NCBI GenBank assembly: GCA_002841405.1
Contig: PGZR01000001.1
Location: 18,501-82,500 of the forward strand
From: Firmicutes bacterium HGW-Firmicutes-4
Lineage (GTDB): Bacteria > Bacillota > Clostridia > Eubacteriales > Eubacteriaceae
Reading direction: 5' to 3'
DNA length: 64,000 nt
Position numbers and translations under genes: made by a program. Each line of letters begins with the position of its first letter. Positions within the stretch are counted from its first letter, which is position 1. Positions 43,742-52,651 of this stretch are shown one piece after another. The notes below the pieces were generated by a model that saw only the letters and a program-made list of their open reading frames with translations, searched no databases and had not been told where the DNA came from.

Positions 43742-44626
43742 TCAATCCCGAACCGACAAAGGCTCGGAATCGGCTGTTCGACTGACAAGAATCACCGACA
43801 CCAGCATCAACCCTGCTCCAGCAACCGTATTGCCATTCCATGGTTCACCGTATAATAAAATACCCATTACTAAGGTCACCACCGCCTCAAAGGCAATAAT
43901 CAGTGAGGTTTGGGTTGATCCGATTTTTTTGATCGCGAAGGTTACCATCTGCAAAACAAAGATGGTAATCCCTCCCAATGCCAGAGTGAAGACGATTCCT
44001 TTTACCGGCAATACTAAAAAGTTAGAATCACCTGAAAAAAGCCAACCCTGGATCCCGAAAAATGCAGCACTGATTCCTCCCAGGTAAAATATAATCACCC
44101 GGTTTTCAAGTTTTTTAAGGTTGCTTTTCTGGAGACTGACCAGATACATTCCATAGGCCAGACCCGATCCCAATGCCAACACACTACCCAAATTGACAAG
44201 ATCAAAATCGAAATTCATCAGGAACAGGATTCCGGTAATGGCAATGACCAGCGCAATCATTTTTGTCTGGTTAGGCTTTTCTTTAAAAACCAGGCCCATA
44301 ATCACCACCACAAAAAGTGGATACGAAAAATACAGCATGGTAGCCAGGCCCATCGGCATATAATTAAAGGACTGGGCCAATAAAAAGGTGGAACCACCAT
44401 ATCCAAATATCGAAAAGACAAAGAGTTCCAAAGCCTGTCTTGAGGTTACTCTGATCTTTTCTTTTTTTAGTATAAAGGTTAGTCCCAAGCCGATAAAAAC
44501 AACGGCATACCGATAAAATAAAATGGTGGTGGCATCCAATCCATCCAGCATTAAAGCCTTGGTTAATACCGGAATGAGACCTGCGGCCAATGCGGCTGCA
44601 ACGGCCGCAATGATTCCAGTTGACAT
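43742..44626 (-). CDS. EamA/DMT-family transporter
   Basis: 294 residues, ten hydrophobic helices in two EamA repeats (about 1-140 and 145-285); starts MSTGIIAAVAAALAAGLIPV. Drug/metabolite transporters of this type export or import small metabolites. It follows a terminator-like hairpin after the corrinoid protein gene, so expression may be reduced relative to the promoter-proximal genes. It could export the demethylated product; inferred. Confidence 0.87.
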   Translation of the reverse strand: MSTGIIAAVAAALAAGLIPVLTKALMLDGLDATTILFYRYAVVFIGLGLTFILKKEKIRVTSRQALELFVFSIFGYGGSTFLLAQSFNYMPMGLATMLYFSYPLFVVVIMGLVFKEKPNQTKMIALVIAITGILFLMNFDFDLVNLGSVLALGSGLAYGMYLVSLQKSNLKKLENRVIIFYLGGISAAFFGIQGWLFSGDSNFLVLPVKGIVFTLALGGITIFVLQMVTFAIKKIGSTQTSLIIAFEAVVTLVMGILLYGEPWNGNTVAGAGLMLVSVILVSRTADSEPLSVRD

Positions 44627-44655
44627 ATTTGCCTCGTTTTTTCTAAATCCATATT

Positions 44656-44684
44656 TTTAAAAAGCACTCCTAAACCGGAGTGCT
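44656..44684 (-). terminator. Terminator-like hairpin between the corrinoid gene and EamA gene
   Basis: Minus strand AGCACTCC-GGTTTA-GGAGTGCT followed by TTTTTAAAAATAT. No sigma-54 promoter is seen downstream of it, so partial read-through may set the gene dosage in the operon. Confidence 0.7.
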
Positions 44685-44727
44685 CTATCTGTCACAATCT
44701 TTAATGTCTCCGTCTATTTTTGCTTAA

Positions 44728-45351
44728 CTATGCTGTTAATGCTTTAGCGGTATCCACTGCTCCAGAAGCGTCAGCAGCATAAATTGCCCCTAATTTTTCG
44801 CTGTATGCCGGCGATAACGGCGCTCCACCAACCAGATATTGAACCGTTAACCCTTCATCCTGACAGGCTTTGATAACTTCCTGCATATAGGTCATGGTGG
44901 TTGTCAGCATCGCTGACATCCCGACGATATCGGCGTTATGTTCTTTAACAGCGGCTACGAATTGTTCTACTTTTGCATCAATTCCCAGATCAATGACCTT
45001 GAAGCCAGCGCTTTCCAGCATCATCACCACCAGGTTTTTACCAATGTCATGTAAATCCCCTTTAACGGTTCCAATGACGATGGTTCCCAGGCTGGGCATA
45101 TCTTTATCAGCAATCAGCGGTTTGACAATATCCATTCCAGCATTCATCGCCCGGGCGGCCATCAGCACTTCAGGAACAAACATATCCCCAGCTTTAAATT
45201 TTTCGCCAACTACATTCATCCCACTTAATAAACCTTCATTGATAATCGCAATGGGATCGGCTTTAGCTTCAACCAGAAGATTGACATTTTCAATGATCCC
45301 TGGTTCATTTCCATCGATTACAAATTGTCCTAAATCTGCTATATTCAACAT
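44728..45351 (-). CDS. Corrinoid protein (MttC-like)
   Basis: 207 residues: N-terminal helical cap (about 1-85) and a Rossmann-like cobalamin domain with KGDLHDIGKNLV, whose His (about 101) ligates cobalt, then SAMLTTTM and VGGAPLS. It accepts methyl groups from the MttB homologues and donates them to the methyl-THF methyltransferase. AAAGGGTGAAAAGAA precedes ATG. It is the only corrinoid carrier in the cluster, so both MttB proteins would have to share it or use one elsewhere. Confidence 0.94.
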   Translation of the reverse strand: MLNIADLGQFVIDGNEPGIIENVNLLVEAKADPIAIINEGLLSGMNVVGEKFKAGDMFVPEVLMAARAMNAGMDIVKPLIADKDMPSLGTIVIGTVKGDLHDIGKNLVVMMLESAGFKVIDLGIDAKVEQFVAAVKEHNADIVGMSAMLTTTMTYMQEVIKACQDEGLTVQYLVGGAPLSPAYSEKLGAIYAADASGAVDTAKALTA

Positions 45352-45376
45352 TTCTTTTCACCCTTTTCCGTTTTTT

Positions 45377-46234
45377 TTATTTAATTTCTGCTAACAGTTT
45401 TTCCAGTTCAGCGGCTTCTTCTTCAGCGATCACGTAGGTATGCACCCCATCATCTGGAAAAGCGCCATTGCGTACTTCCTCACAGAAGGCAGTAAATCCT
45501 TTTAATAACTCAGCACCCACATTAGCGTATTTTTTTACAAACTTCGGTGTAAAGTCATCATAATATCCCACCATATCAGCATAGATCAGTAACTGACCAT
45601 CGGTAAAGGAACCGGCGCCAATTCCCAGAACCGGAATATTAAGGCGTTCGGTGATGGCTTTGCCGACCACTGCCGGAACGCCTTCAACCAGGATAAAGGA
45701 TGCCCCAGCGGCTTCAATAGCCAGCGCCTGTCGCAATAATTCCATGGCAGCCCCGGCACTTTTGCCCTGGGCCTTATAACCACCCATTTGAGCGGCAAAC
45801 TGAGGTGTCAGACCAATATGTCCCATGACCAGGATACCGACATCTGAGATCGCTTTGATCCGCTCGCAAACCGATTCGGTACCACCTTCAAGTTTAATAG
45901 CATCCACCAACGATTCTTTGGTAAATCGGCCGGCATTAAAGACTGCTTCTTCGTTGGAAATCTGATAGGACATGTAAGGCATATCACCAACGATAAAGGT
46001 ATTTGGGGCGCCCCGTCTAACAGCTGATGAATGGGCGATCATATCATCCATGGTTACCGGGAAGGTGGTTTCATAACCTAAGGTTACCATTCCCAGAGAA
46101 TCGCCGACCAGGATCATATCCACGCCGGCCCGTTCTTCATATTTGGCTGTCAAATAATCATAACCGGTAATGTATACAATTTTCTCTTTCTTTGCTGCCA
46201 TTTCTCTAAAATTAATAATACTTTTTTTCATCAT
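45377..46234 (-). CDS. panB: PanB homologue (ketopantoate hydroxymethyltransferase family) in methyltransferase cluster
   Basis: 285 residues with the complete PanB barrel: ITGYDYLTAKYEERAGVDMILVGDSLGM, MVTLGYETTFPVTMDDMI, GHIGLTPQ, LVEGVPA, and GIGAGSFTDGQ. The family transfers a hydroxymethyl group from 5,10-methylene-THF to 2-oxoisovalerate. No panC or panD accompanies it; instead it lies between an opine-type dehydrogenase and the corrinoid gene behind a sigma-54 promoter. It may run in the retro direction on a 2-oxo acid, giving methylene-THF, or be an ordinary biosynthetic panB. Two tandem ATGs follow GGAG; 46231 has the better spacing. Confidence 0.88.
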   Translation of the reverse strand: MMKKSIINFREMAAKKEKIVYITGYDYLTAKYEERAGVDMILVGDSLGMVTLGYETTFPVTMDDMIAHSSAVRRGAPNTFIVGDMPYMSYQISNEEAVFNAGRFTKESLVDAIKLEGGTESVCERIKAISDVGILVMGHIGLTPQFAAQMGGYKAQGKSAGAAMELLRQALAIEAAGASFILVEGVPAVVGKAITERLNIPVLGIGAGSFTDGQLLIYADMVGYYDDFTPKFVKKYANVGAELLKGFTAFCEEVRNGAFPDDGVHTYVIAEEEAAELEKLLAEIK

Positions 46235-46281
46235 TCGCTCCTTAGTGTTTTTTTATTTTATCTTCAGACCAGTCTTCTTAA

Positions 46282-46333
46282 AAGACCATCCACCATCGCA
46301 CGCTGTTAAAGCGTGCGAAAGGTTGAGGGTCTT
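46282..46333. repeat. Long imperfect hairpin between the dehydrogenase and panB genes
   Basis: TCGCACGCT-GTTAA-AGCGTGCGA is flanked by AAGACC and GGTCTT that can extend the stem with bulges. No T-run, so more likely an RNA processing or stability element than a terminator. Confidence 0.6.
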
Positions 46334-46376
46334 GGTTTATATTATTTTAAGGGGTGTCTGCGGGATACTGGAGTCA

Positions 46377-47594
46377 CTATTTGAGTTTACCAGTTCTGAG
46401 GTAGTCATTTAATTCTTCTTTGGTCATGTTATCAATACCAATGTATTCCAAGGTGTAGCCATTTTCGGTCAGGTCTCGGCCCAGAATGGCACAGGCCAGA
46501 CTGATCATTGAGTCAACAACTGGTGTCTTAACGCCATAGACATCACCTAATTGCTGATAGACGTAGCAGCCGACGGGAATATCTTCGGTGATGTAGCGGT
46601 TTTCCATGGTAAATGGTCCGGTACCGTATTGGATCGGATCCTGTTTGTCAAAAGGAATCAGGTAATCCAAGCCCATGTATTCCTGGCCCAGAACGTTCTC
46701 CCGGGAGAAGAAGTGCTCTTTTTCATAAGGTTGAATGCCTACACCAATGGTATCTGCCAGGGTGCATTCTTCCTGATAGAAGGTGTATTGAACCTGAGAA
46801 ATGGAAGGACAGTAGGCATGAGAATAAATTGAGAATTTAAATTTATCTTCGCCAAAAATGGTTCCAAAGTTTTCCATGGTGGAGACCCCGAGGATTGCTC
46901 CCGGACAGTGCAGCACCGGATTAACATTAGAGAAGCCGGTATCTAAAACGGTATCCCCGGCGACAGCGCCTTCACCTTCGGTTACAGCATCCATTGATGG
47001 CAGATATTTTGAGCTTTCGATAAAGGCTTCGGTATCGGTTGCTGGCATGGCAGCGCCACGCAGGGTAATCGCCCGATAATAAACCCGAATTTTATGGGTA
47101 ATCACACCACCTGGCATTTCAACCCGGCTACCATAGGTTGAGCTTGACCAGCCACCAATGATAACATTCTTGGTACAGCCAGCTTCGCGCATCATTTTGC
47201 GCAAAATTAAGGTACCAAAATTGTCTGGGAAAATATGAATAACTTGTCCGTCTTCCAGACAAGGGATCAGTTTTTCAAAAAAAGGTTTGTGTCCAAAGGT
47301 TGGGGTAGCAATGACAATGATACCGGCGCCTTTAACTGCTTCAGCCACATCGGTGGTAACCTTTTCCATTTTGGCAAATCCTTCTCGCTCAAAACCATAA
47401 AGATTGACTTGCTCACCAAAGAATTTAATCCCGACTTTTTCCACATTTTTTAATGTTTTTTCAGCAAAGGGTTCAAAGTCACAAATTCTAACCTTGGCTC
47501 CGCCCAATGCACAGTCTCCGGCGATTGCCTTACCAACTGCACCAGCCCCTAGTACTGCAATGGGCTTGTCTTTTAAATAACTCATGTCTGCCAT
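46377..47594 (-). CDS. Octopine/nopaline (opine)-type NAD(P) dehydrogenase
   Basis: About 405 residues. N-terminal Rossmann fold IAVLGAGAVGKAIAGDCALGG with an acidic residue in RICDFEP; IIVIATPTFGHKPFFEKLIP; C-terminal octopine-dehydrogenase domain with PVLHCPGAILGV and HAYCPSISQVQ. Family members reductively join an amino acid with a 2-oxo acid, or the reverse; the fold is related to ketopantoate reductase. The start is ATG 47594 after AAGGAGAAAAAAT. First gene after the sigma-54 promoter at 47662-47677. With PanB next, a route acting on secondary amine and 2-oxo acid intermediates is plausible. Confidence 0.82.
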   Translation of the reverse strand: MADMSYLKDKPIAVLGAGAVGKAIAGDCALGGAKVRICDFEPFAEKTLKNVEKVGIKFFGEQVNLYGFEREGFAKMEKVTTDVAEAVKGAGIIVIATPTFGHKPFFEKLIPCLEDGQVIHIFPDNFGTLILRKMMREAGCTKNVIIGGWSSSTYGSRVEMPGGVITHKIRVYYRAITLRGAAMPATDTEAFIESSKYLPSMDAVTEGEGAVAGDTVLDTGFSNVNPVLHCPGAILGVSTMENFGTIFGEDKFKFSIYSHAYCPSISQVQYTFYQEECTLADTIGVGIQPYEKEHFFSRENVLGQEYMGLDYLIPFDKQDPIQYGTGPFTMENRYITEDIPVGCYVYQQLGDVYGVKTPVVDSMISLACAILGRDLTENGYTLEYIGIDNMTKEELNDYLRTGKLK

Positions 47595-47661
47595 ATTTTT
47601 TCTCCTTTTAATCATCTCAATTTGGAATAATTGATAGTTTATTTACTCACTGCTGATTTAA

Positions 47662-47677
47662 AGCAAAGAACGTGCCA
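47662..47677 (-). promoter_or_regulatory. Sigma-54 promoter of the dehydrogenase-panB-mttC operon
   Basis: Minus strand TGGCACGTTCTTTGCT, a perfect -24/-12 element about 68 bp before the dehydrogenase start. A repeated TTTTTTGCATG element lies about 175-200 bp upstream. Confidence 0.9.
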
Positions 47678-47849
47678 ACTTGTTTTTATGGGTAGGAATT
47701 GCTTTAATCACTCATTTATCCTTTTTACAGATTTCGTCGTAAAAGCTGGGGTGCAAAATTCTGTCCCAAAGCGCTTTTATTGCTCTGTTTATCCGGACAT
47801 TTTTCTTCATTAAACCTCATTCTGTGGGCATTTGCTCGATATGTACTGT

Positions 47850-47879
47850 TTTTTTGCATGGTATCATTTTTTGCATATG
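47850..47879. promoter_or_regulatory. Candidate activator-binding site A (TTTTTTGCATG direct repeat)
   Basis: TTTTTTGCATGGTATC (47850-47865) and ATTTTTTGCATATG (47866-47879), with TGCA cores exactly 17 bp apart. The same arrangement recurs at 50022-50050, at nearly the same distance from another sigma-54 promoter. The flanking sequence of this gap (47595-48042) is otherwise AT-rich without a gene. Confidence 0.65.
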
Positions 47880-47991
47880 AAACCGATTATTTAAACGTTT
47901 TATAATCGTAATCAATTGAGATTTTTAATTGGATGTTTGATATTTATTACACTCTGAGAACAGAATCTTTGAGGATAATCTATCGGACAAA

Positions 47992-48027
47992 AAAGAAAGT
48001 GGCGGTTTAAAACCACACACTTTCTTT
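47992..48027 (-). terminator. Terminator of the BCCT transporter gene
   Basis: Minus strand AAAGAAAGTG pairs with CACTTTCTTT around an inner GGTTT/AAACC stem, followed by TTTTG, about 15 bp after the stop. Confidence 0.85.
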
Positions 48028-48042
48028 CCCGTACTTTGATAT

Positions 48043-49683
48043 TTATGCTTTATCGTTTTTGTCCAGATTAAACCATTTTTTATGAATTTTAGGATCAGCC
48101 AGCTCTGCGGCGGCTTCTTCTGCGGCAGCAACTGCCTCCTGCTCCATAAAATCGGCATATTCTACTTCATCCCGTTTCAGCTTGCCTGAGAACAAATGAT
48201 ACAGGAAACCGAGGATCATCGCCAATTCAATAAAGAGAATTGGGAACCCGGCAATGGTTTTAACAATCTTGATCCCGTCGATCCCACCGCTGATAACAAA
48301 TACCAAAGAAATTAAACCGATAAAGATACCCCAGAATACTTTAATTGGCAGGGGTGCTTCTTTAACACCTTTGGATTGTTTTAATGACATGGTTGCAATG
48401 GTTGATGTCATGGAATCCGCCAGGGTAATGAAGGATAAACCAATGGTAACCAGCATGATGATGCGAATTAATTCGGTAAATGGCAGGAATTCGAAGATAT
48501 ACATCATAAACGCCTGGGCGCCATTATCAGCCAGGAAGCCTGACATATCGGCTACGCCTCGTAGTTGCAGGTCTAAGGCCAGTCCACCAAAAACGCTGAA
48601 CCAGAGAATCCCGAACATCGCTGGCAGAATGATATTGACCGTAATGAACTGGCGAATGGTTCGTCCATAGGATAGTTTTACCAGGAATAAACCAACAATT
48701 GGTCCAAAGGATAACCAGTCAACCATCCAGTACATATCCCACCATTGTGGCCATAAATCACTTTCAAGAACAGGTTGGGTGAATAGACTCGAATCGACAA
48801 AAGTATTGAGAAAATATCCAAATGATTGGGTAAACAGATTGAAAACATAGGCAGTTGGTCCGGTGATTAAGACAAAGATCATCAGGGCAATGAAAATCCA
48901 GGCATTTTTATCGCTAAGCCAGGAAATCCCACGATCCAAACCAGTTGCACTGGAAATTGTATAGGAGGCAATAATCACACAGGCGATTATGGTCCAGACA
49001 AATGGTCCTGGCTCAATCCCAAAGACAAAATTCAGGCCACTACCGATCTGCAGTAATCCATAACCCAGCGAACCGGCAACTCCACCACAGATGGCAAATA
49101 AGATAATACCATCAATAATTGTATTGATTTTAGAATTCAGTTCTTTTCCATCATTTAAATAAACAAGACCGGCACTGGCAGTATAACTTTTATTCATATT
49201 ATAATAAGCATAACCAATGGTAATCCCCGCTACCGCATAGATGGAATAGGGTGAAAATGACCAATGGAGGAAAGACTTACTCATCCCCCAGATAATGGCA
49301 TCCAGACTTCCTGCTTCAAGGCCGGTGGATGGTGGTGGCCCAAAGGCATGCATTAATGGTTCGGTGGCTCCCCAGAAAACAATCCCGGTACCAATCCCGG
49401 CACAAAGGGAAATAGCCCACCAGATCCAGGTTTTATACTTGGGTTTGGCATTTTGTCCCCCAAATTTAATACTACCAAAAGGATGAATGAATAACAAAAC
49501 CATACAAGCGACAAATATTAATACTCCGATGGAAACCATCCACCCGGCATTTGCCATTAACGCGATAAAGAAATCAGTCATTATGGTGGTAAATTCATCG
49601 GGACTGATAAATCCAATAATGAGAATAATTCCCATTATTACGATTGGAATCGCAATTGGAACAATACGTAATCTTTTTAACAT
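48043..49683 (-). CDS. BCCT-family transporter (betaine/choline/carnitine type)
   Basis: 546 residues, about twelve hydrophobic helices. The family signature is GSIKFGGQNAKPKYKTWIWWAISLCAGIG with GTGIVFWGATEP, and the tryptophan-rich quaternary-amine site segment WTIIACVIIASYTISSATGLDRGISWLSD. BCCT carriers move compounds with a quaternary ammonium group. The C-terminus is Glu/Ala-rich. It has its own sigma-54 promoter (49836-49851) and is divergent from the MttB genes, so it very likely imports their methylated substrate. Confidence 0.93.
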   Translation of the reverse strand: MLKRLRIVPIAIPIVIMGIILIIGFISPDEFTTIMTDFFIALMANAGWMVSIGVLIFVACMVLLFIHPFGSIKFGGQNAKPKYKTWIWWAISLCAGIGTGIVFWGATEPLMHAFGPPPSTGLEAGSLDAIIWGMSKSFLHWSFSPYSIYAVAGITIGYAYYNMNKSYTASAGLVYLNDGKELNSKINTIIDGIILFAICGGVAGSLGYGLLQIGSGLNFVFGIEPGPFVWTIIACVIIASYTISSATGLDRGISWLSDKNAWIFIALMIFVLITGPTAYVFNLFTQSFGYFLNTFVDSSLFTQPVLESDLWPQWWDMYWMVDWLSFGPIVGLFLVKLSYGRTIRQFITVNIILPAMFGILWFSVFGGLALDLQLRGVADMSGFLADNGAQAFMMYIFEFLPFTELIRIIMLVTIGLSFITLADSMTSTIATMSLKQSKGVKEAPLPIKVFWGIFIGLISLVFVISGGIDGIKIVKTIAGFPILFIELAMILGFLYHLFSGKLKRDEVEYADFMEQEAVAAAEEAAAELADPKIHKKWFNLDKNDKA

Positions 49684-49835
49684 AAATTCTCTCCTTCTAA
49701 AATTTTTCTGTTTCTAAACCTGTAAACACATAAGAATAATGATTTCCTGAAAATTACAGTTTTTGCCATAAAACCCGTCTTCTTTACTCAATACCTCCCA
49801 TTGATATTTAGCCATTGCTATATGCAGGTATTTAT

Positions 49836-49851
49836 AGCAAGCTTTATGCCA
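49836..49851 (-). promoter_or_regulatory. Sigma-54 promoter of the BCCT gene
   Basis: Minus strand TGGCATAAAGCTTGCT in exact -24/-12 register, about 153 bp before the BCCT start. The repeat at 50022-50050 is about 170-200 bp upstream. Confidence 0.86.
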
Positions 49852-50021
49852 ATTCGTAAAATGTAAAAATATTTAAATTTCTTTGGTTTTAAGCCTGTTT
49901 TAAGATGTCTTTTCTAATCTCGACCTAAAGAGCTGCAAAACATTATGCACCATTTGAAATCGAACTTTGCAAACCATTACAGAAACCTCTGTAAAACAGG
50001 GCTTCTTGTTAACCGTCTACT

Positions 50022-50050
50022 ATTTTTGCATGACATTATTTTTTGCACGG
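50022..50050. promoter_or_regulatory. Candidate activator-binding site B (TTTTTGCATG direct repeat)
   Basis: TTTTTGCATGACATT (about 50023-50037) and ATTTTTTGCACGG (50038-50050) with TGCA cores 17 bp apart, the same geometry as site A. It lies between the divergent BCCT and racemase promoters and could serve both. The rest of the 49684-50345 gap also has a TGATC-TTT-GATCA palindrome (about 50214-50226) and no convincing gene. Confidence 0.65.
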
Positions 50051-50278
50051 TATTTTACATTTCTCGCAAAACTGGTGCTTTATTCTTTCAGATTGATCTT
50101 CTTTACTAAACTCTGCTTTTTTTATCTTCTATTATAATGTCGACTCCTCTTTTTTTTCATTAACATGACGAAATAAAAAACCATAGCTGCTCATCCCGTT
50201 TAAATAGCGCTGTTGATCTTTGATCAGCCACGGATGACGAAAATCATTTTTTTCGACGCGAGAAAAAAGATCAAATCT

Positions 50279-50294
50279 TGGCACAATACTTGCT
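50279..50294 (+). promoter_or_regulatory. Sigma-54 promoter of the racemase-mttB-mttB operon
   Basis: Plus strand TGGCACAATACTTGCT, a perfect -24/-12 element; predicted start near 50305, about 40 nt before the first ATG. Confidence 0.92.
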
Positions 50295-50345
50295 TGATAT
50301 AAAACAACAAATAGCAAAACTCTATTAAATATTCAGGAGGAAGAA

Positions 50346-51125
50346 ATGCAAAGAGATTTAGGAATTAACTACATGACCACCCGGAAAAATCATACATGTT
50401 ATGGTATGGGTATCGGAATTATGGTATTGGATGATGCCTATCCCGGTTTTCCTGGCGATGTCCGTAATGCCAGTGCCTGGGGTTTTCCAATCCAATATGA
50501 AATCGCTCATGGCGTAGACAACTACACCCTGGTTTGGGAACAAGATAAAACACCTTGTCGCGCACCAATCGTCCAGGCTGCTCAAAATCTGGAACGAATG
50601 GGTTGTAAAGCGATTGCCGCCGAATGCGGCTATTTTGCCTATTTCCAACAAGACGTGGCCGCCGCGGTGGATATTCCGGTATTTATGTCCAGCCTGCTTC
50701 AGGTTCCCTTTATTCAGCAAACCATCGGACCAGATAACGCCGTTGGTATCATCTGTGCCCAAAAACGTTTCCTGACCGATACCCATCTGGAAAAGGTCGG
50801 TATTGACCTGAACAGTAATTTCCATATTGCTGGTGCCCAGGATGAATACGGCTGTCCGCAGTTTGACACCCTATGGGATCATGAAAAACGACCTGAAATT
50901 CCAGAAAGTTATTATGATGAATCGGAAAAGGATATGATTCGCATTACCAAAGAATTCATCGCAAAACATCCGGATATTAAGGCAATTATGTTAGAATGTA
51001 CCGGTATGCAGCCTTTTGCCCGGGCCATCCAACGGGCTGTTGATTTACCAGTATTCAGTTGGGGAACCTTGCTGGATTATGCGTACTCCTGTGTTTCTCA
51101 TCGTGATTACTATGGTGATATCTAA
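50346..51125 (+). CDS. Asp/Glu racemase-superfamily protein
   Basis: 259 residues. The two catalytic-cysteine contexts of the Asp/Glu/hydantoin racemase fold are both present: AIAAECGYFAYF (about 96-107) and IMLECTGMQPFA (about 216-227). Members epimerise or decarboxylate alpha-amino or arylmalonic acids using paired cysteines. CAGGAGGAAGAA precedes ATG. It is the first gene of the plus operon with two MttB genes, which suggests a chiral substrate whose wrong enantiomer must be converted. The substrate is unknown. Confidence 0.83.
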   Translation: MQRDLGINYMTTRKNHTCYGMGIGIMVLDDAYPGFPGDVRNASAWGFPIQYEIAHGVDNYTLVWEQDKTPCRAPIVQAAQNLERMGCKAIAAECGYFAYFQQDVAAAVDIPVFMSSLLQVPFIQQTIGPDNAVGIICAQKRFLTDTHLEKVGIDLNSNFHIAGAQDEYGCPQFDTLWDHEKRPEIPESYYDESEKDMIRITKEFIAKHPDIKAIMLECTGMQPFARAIQRAVDLPVFSWGTLLDYAYSCVSHRDYYGDI

Positions 51126-51190
51126 ACCTTGTCCGAAATGCTGAATCTGTAAAGAAAAAACTCAATTAACTCATTAAGGGGATTAAAACA

Positions 51191-52621
51191 ATGAAACCAT
51201 ATGAAAAATATGTATCAAAAGAAGATGTCCAAATCATCCACGCCGAATCGCTAAGAATTCTCAATGAAATTGGGATTAAACTCGAGCACCCGGAAATTCT
51301 GGAAATCTTTAAAAATCACGGTGCCCGGATTGATGGCGATACCGTCTTTCTCGATGAAAAACTAATTATGGATGCGATTTCAACCATTCCGGAAACCTTC
51401 ACCATCGAAAACTCTAAAGGAAACCATACCCTTGGCGGGGGTAGCCTGATTTTAATGCCTGGCATCGGAAATATCTTCCGCCTGGACCAAGGCCATTTAC
51501 ATAAAATGACTAATGATGATGCCGTCGATCAGTTTAAGCTATCCGATACCAGTGACGTCATCAATTGCAACTATTTCAATATTTTTCTGGATGATAAAAG
51601 CCTGACCCTTGATGAACGGGTCTTCAGTCCGATCGCCATGATCTTGAAATATTCCAATAAAACGGCACTGCATTTACAGGCCAACACCTTCCCATTAAAA
51701 TCAAATATGCGGGAGTCTTTTAAGAAGGGTCTGGAACTGATTGAAAAATTTGAAGGTCGCAGTGGTGTTTACAATAATATTGTCCACGTCAATTCCTTAT
51801 CGCCCTTATGCTTTGACCATGATCCGCTGGAAAAATTCCTGATCGCTGCTGAAATGAATCAGCCGGTCTGGTTCAGTCCCTGCGCCATGCCAGTCCTCAC
51901 CGGACCACCGTCAGTGGCTGGACTGATTGCGATGACCAATGCTGAAGTCCTGGCCGGAATGGTCATGTCCCAGCTGGTTAAACCGGGCTTACCGGTTGTT
52001 TATGGCCAGACCTCTGCCTCCACCAACCTGCGCACCGTCCAGCTGAGCATCGGTGCTCCGGAAACTGCTTTGATTTCTTATGCCACCCGGGGACTGGCTG
52101 ATTTATATAAGCTGCCCTGTCGTACCGGCGGCGGCTTAAGTGACGCCAAAGATTTTGATATGCAGGCCGGGATCGAATCCGATATGATGATCCGCTCGAC
52201 CCTAGAAGCAGCACCCGATCTGGTTCTGCATTCCTGTGGCATCATGGGCAGCTTTAACATTTTGAGTTTTGAAAAATTCCTGATGGACGAAGATACTTAT
52301 CGGATGAATCGCCGTCTGTTAAAAGGAATCAAAACCGAAGAAAGCTATCTCTGCCATGATCTTATTGCCAAAATCGGCCCCCGGGGTAACTTCCTCCAGG
52401 GACGAACTCCGAAGATGTTCAAAGAAGAATTCTTTGTTCCCAAATACTTCAATAAAGAAGATCCCAACCAATGGCAGGAAAACGGCAGTAAACCAGTTCT
52501 AACCGATGTTCAGGCCGCCGTCAAAGAACGTCTGGCCTCCTATACGCCGCCAGATATCACCAAAGAACAAGCTGACCTGCTGAACGACTACATCCCGGCT
52601 TGCTATCGCGAACGTATTTAA
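51191..52621 (+). CDS. MttB-family (trimethylamine methyltransferase-like) protein, non-pyrrolysine, copy 1
   Basis: 476 residues across the MttB TIM barrel: LRILNEIGIKLEHPEILEIF, FTIENSKGNHTLGGG, and the barrel core PVLTGPPSVAGLIAMTNAEVLAGMV, then CRTGGGLSDAKDFDMQAG. The frame is uninterrupted, with no internal amber codon, so it belongs to the pyrrolysine-free group that demethylates betaines (MtgB, MtpB, MtcB and relatives). It would transfer a methyl to the corrinoid protein. AAGGGGATTAAAACA precedes ATG. Substrate cannot be read from sequence. Confidence 0.91.
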   Translation: MKPYEKYVSKEDVQIIHAESLRILNEIGIKLEHPEILEIFKNHGARIDGDTVFLDEKLIMDAISTIPETFTIENSKGNHTLGGGSLILMPGIGNIFRLDQGHLHKMTNDDAVDQFKLSDTSDVINCNYFNIFLDDKSLTLDERVFSPIAMILKYSNKTALHLQANTFPLKSNMRESFKKGLELIEKFEGRSGVYNNIVHVNSLSPLCFDHDPLEKFLIAAEMNQPVWFSPCAMPVLTGPPSVAGLIAMTNAEVLAGMVMSQLVKPGLPVVYGQTSASTNLRTVQLSIGAPETALISYATRGLADLYKLPCRTGGGLSDAKDFDMQAGIESDMMIRSTLEAAPDLVLHSCGIMGSFNILSFEKFLMDEDTYRMNRRLLKGIKTEESYLCHDLIAKIGPRGNFLQGRTPKMFKEEFFVPKYFNKEDPNQWQENGSKPVLTDVQAAVKERLASYTPPDITKEQADLLNDYIPACYRERI

Positions 52622-52651
52622 AGCTATCATATAAAGACTTAAGGAGACATT

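Noticed and set aside
46377..47594. Ketopantoate reductase (PanE) instead of opine dehydrogenase
   Set aside because: The protein is about 405 residues, longer than PanE (about 300), and has the C-terminal octopine dehydrogenase-type segments; the folds are related, so the substrate stays open.
50132..50317. 61-codon minus-strand open frame
   Set aside because: It overlaps the sigma-54 promoter at 50279-50294 and has no supporting ribosome binding site.
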